Origin: Legionella antarctica
GTDB taxonomy: Bacteria; Pseudomonadota; Gammaproteobacteria; Legionellales; Legionellaceae
DNA: 64,000 bases
Direction: 5' to 3'
Assembly: GCF_011764505.1 (NCBI RefSeq)
Contig: NZ_AP022839.1
Span: 3,686,806 to 3,750,805 of the forward strand
Shown: piece after piece, positions 62,893 through 64,000 of the stretch
Numbering within the stretch: the stretch's first letter is position 1
Layout: each line of letters begins with the position of its first letter
Translations under genes and position numbers: made by a program
Notes under the pieces: model-generated
Told to the model about the DNA's origin: nothing
The model's database searches: none
Seen by the model: only the letters and a program-made list of their open reading frames with translations

Positions 62893-63027
62893 TTAAGCTG
62901 ATAAACGCTTACGGCCTTTAGCGCGACGACGTTTAATTACCAATCTGCCGGATCGAGTAGCCATACGTTCACGAAAACCATGATCGCGTTTGCGTTTAAG
63001 ATTACTTGGTTGAAAGGTGCGTTTCAT
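62893..63027 (-). CDS. rpmH: 50S ribosomal protein L34
   Basis: This 44-residue ribosomal protein is very basic: [18 protein letters not shown] at the start and GRKRLSA at the end. It is too short for many gene callers but unmistakable. It heads the rpmH-rnpA-yidD-yidC-mnmE operon that lies left of oriC in many gammaproteobacteria. Confidence 0.98.
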   Translation of the reverse strand: MKRTFQPSNLKRKRDHGFRERMATRSGRLVIKRRRAKGRKRLSA

Positions 63028-63995
63028 GATGAACCTGTTTATAAATTTATGAGGTTGGCAATGATAGATAACTTTTGTGACACTGTCAATTTACAAAGTT
63101 GATTATTTTTTGATTAATTGGGTTGTCATAGATTTTGCTAATAACTATTAAGTTATTAAGTTATTTAACTTATGTTTATTATTAGCTTCGAAATATCTGT
63201 TGATAACCATTATTATTTATTATATATCAGCAAGTTACCATTTTTTTATATTGTATAGAACTCTTGTATCTTTATTCATTAGATTGTGTGTAAGTGTCCC
63301 CCTTTTTTTTATCTACATTTTATACACTTTATATATAGGGTATTAAACATCCTCTTATCCACACCTTTCCCGATAAAAAGTTTATTTTTTTTATTTTGGT
63401 TAATGAACGCTTTTTTTCTTAGAGATAATTTTTTGATTATTGCACTGGACGTAATAATATATAAAATATATATATTTAAACCTTATATTTATTATTAGGT
63501 AAGCTAAACCCTGTTAGTAATCTTTTTTTTGCTATAAATTTCAATCGATTGACTGATTTTTTACTGTGTTCATAAGTACAGATTTACCCTGTGACTTATT
63601 TGTTTATATTTTTTCATTTAGAGTATGCACCATGGTTATATCCAACTTATCCTCTGTCTGATTGCAGCTTTATCCATAACTAACTTTACTCATTATGCAT
63701 CTATTGGAGTCATTATTTGAATTTTCTTTAGTTTATCCTTGAAATATAGTTCGGAATATTCTGGTTTTTTTGTGTGGATAACTTTGCCTTTTATTCCAGG
63801 CTGAGTATAATCGACCAAATTAGTACATTAATTAATAACACTCTTTTTTATTTTATAAGTTTTATATCAATTTTTTGATCCTTAAATTTATTCTTTTTAA
63901 TTATCTTGCCGTGTAGGTGCTTTCAGTGGCAATATTTATAGCCGTGGATAATTAGTTTTAACATTCTTTTTACCACCCTTATTTAGTGAGGAGTT
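63028..63995. other. oriC: Putative chromosomal replication origin (oriC)
   Basis: This AT-rich gene-free region between rpmH and the expected dnaA has two perfect DnaA boxes, TTATCCACA at 63355-63363 and its inverse TGTGGATAA at 63773-63781. Boxes with one or two mismatches are TTATCTACA (63309-63317), TTATACACT (63320-63328), TTATCCATA (63670-63678) and CGTGGATAA (63943-63951). Long A/T runs around 63060-63300 and 63430-63500 could unwind. The location matches the Pseudomonas-type origin. Confidence 0.8.
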
Positions 63996-64000
63996 ATGTT
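63996..64000 (+). CDS. Start of a gene at the window edge, expected dnaA
   Basis: ATG at 63996 follows GTGAGGAG, a strong ribosome site, after four bases. Only one codon and two bases are visible. Synteny (rpmH, origin region, then a rightward gene) makes dnaA the expectation, but the sequence itself cannot confirm it. Confidence 0.45.

Overview
The window is AT-rich chromosomal DNA of a Legionella species, probably not L. pneumophila itself. Three things show this: MOMP/OmpS-type porins, a LegP-like astacin effector followed by an lpg3000-like effector, and the run mnmE-yidC-yidD-rnpA-rpmH leading into a DnaA-box-rich region. The window ends at what should be the start of dnaA, so it is the left flank of the replication origin.

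Layout. 1-5.7 kb is accessory and decaying. It holds a lipoprotein start, a papain-like protease cut by an in-frame TGA, an IS66-like element with 81-bp inverted repeats, a secreted protein, and an IS10-like fossil that still has a 9-bp target duplication. 5.7-11.1 kb carries a CBS-like enzyme, a candidate Dot/Icm effector with a PmrA-type tandem box, a membrane-anchored DOT1-like methyltransferase with a coiled-coil partner, ihfB and dcd. 11.1-17.1 kb is a slipin/nfeD membrane operon split by about 3.8 kb of foreign DNA: a DDE transposase, an unclassified reverse transcriptase frameshifted at a G9 tract, and an F-box-like effector with a very G-rich 3' end. 17.3-23.3 kb is envelope: an LbtU-like porin, three MOMP porins (two nearly identical) and MotY.

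23.4-31.7 kb is core metabolism and stress defence: pyrC-rnt, ahpC, grxD, sodB, argD, GDPD, Sua5, tRNA-Leu(CAG) and psd. 31.8-39.4 kb holds three large effector-like genes, with an IS91-type element carrying a tyrosine recombinase between two of them. 39.8-50.7 kb has a DUF2520 oxidoreductase, parC and the complete F1Fo ATP synthase operon atpIBEFHAGDC. 51.2-56.2 kb is the conserved dolP-diaA-yraN-lpoA/rsmI block, with lpoA broken by an in-frame TAA. 56.3-59.0 kb has legP and its neighbouring effector gene. 59.3-64.0 kb is mnmE-yidC-yidD-rnpA-rpmH and oriC.

All identifications rest on reading protein and DNA motifs by eye. No database search was run.
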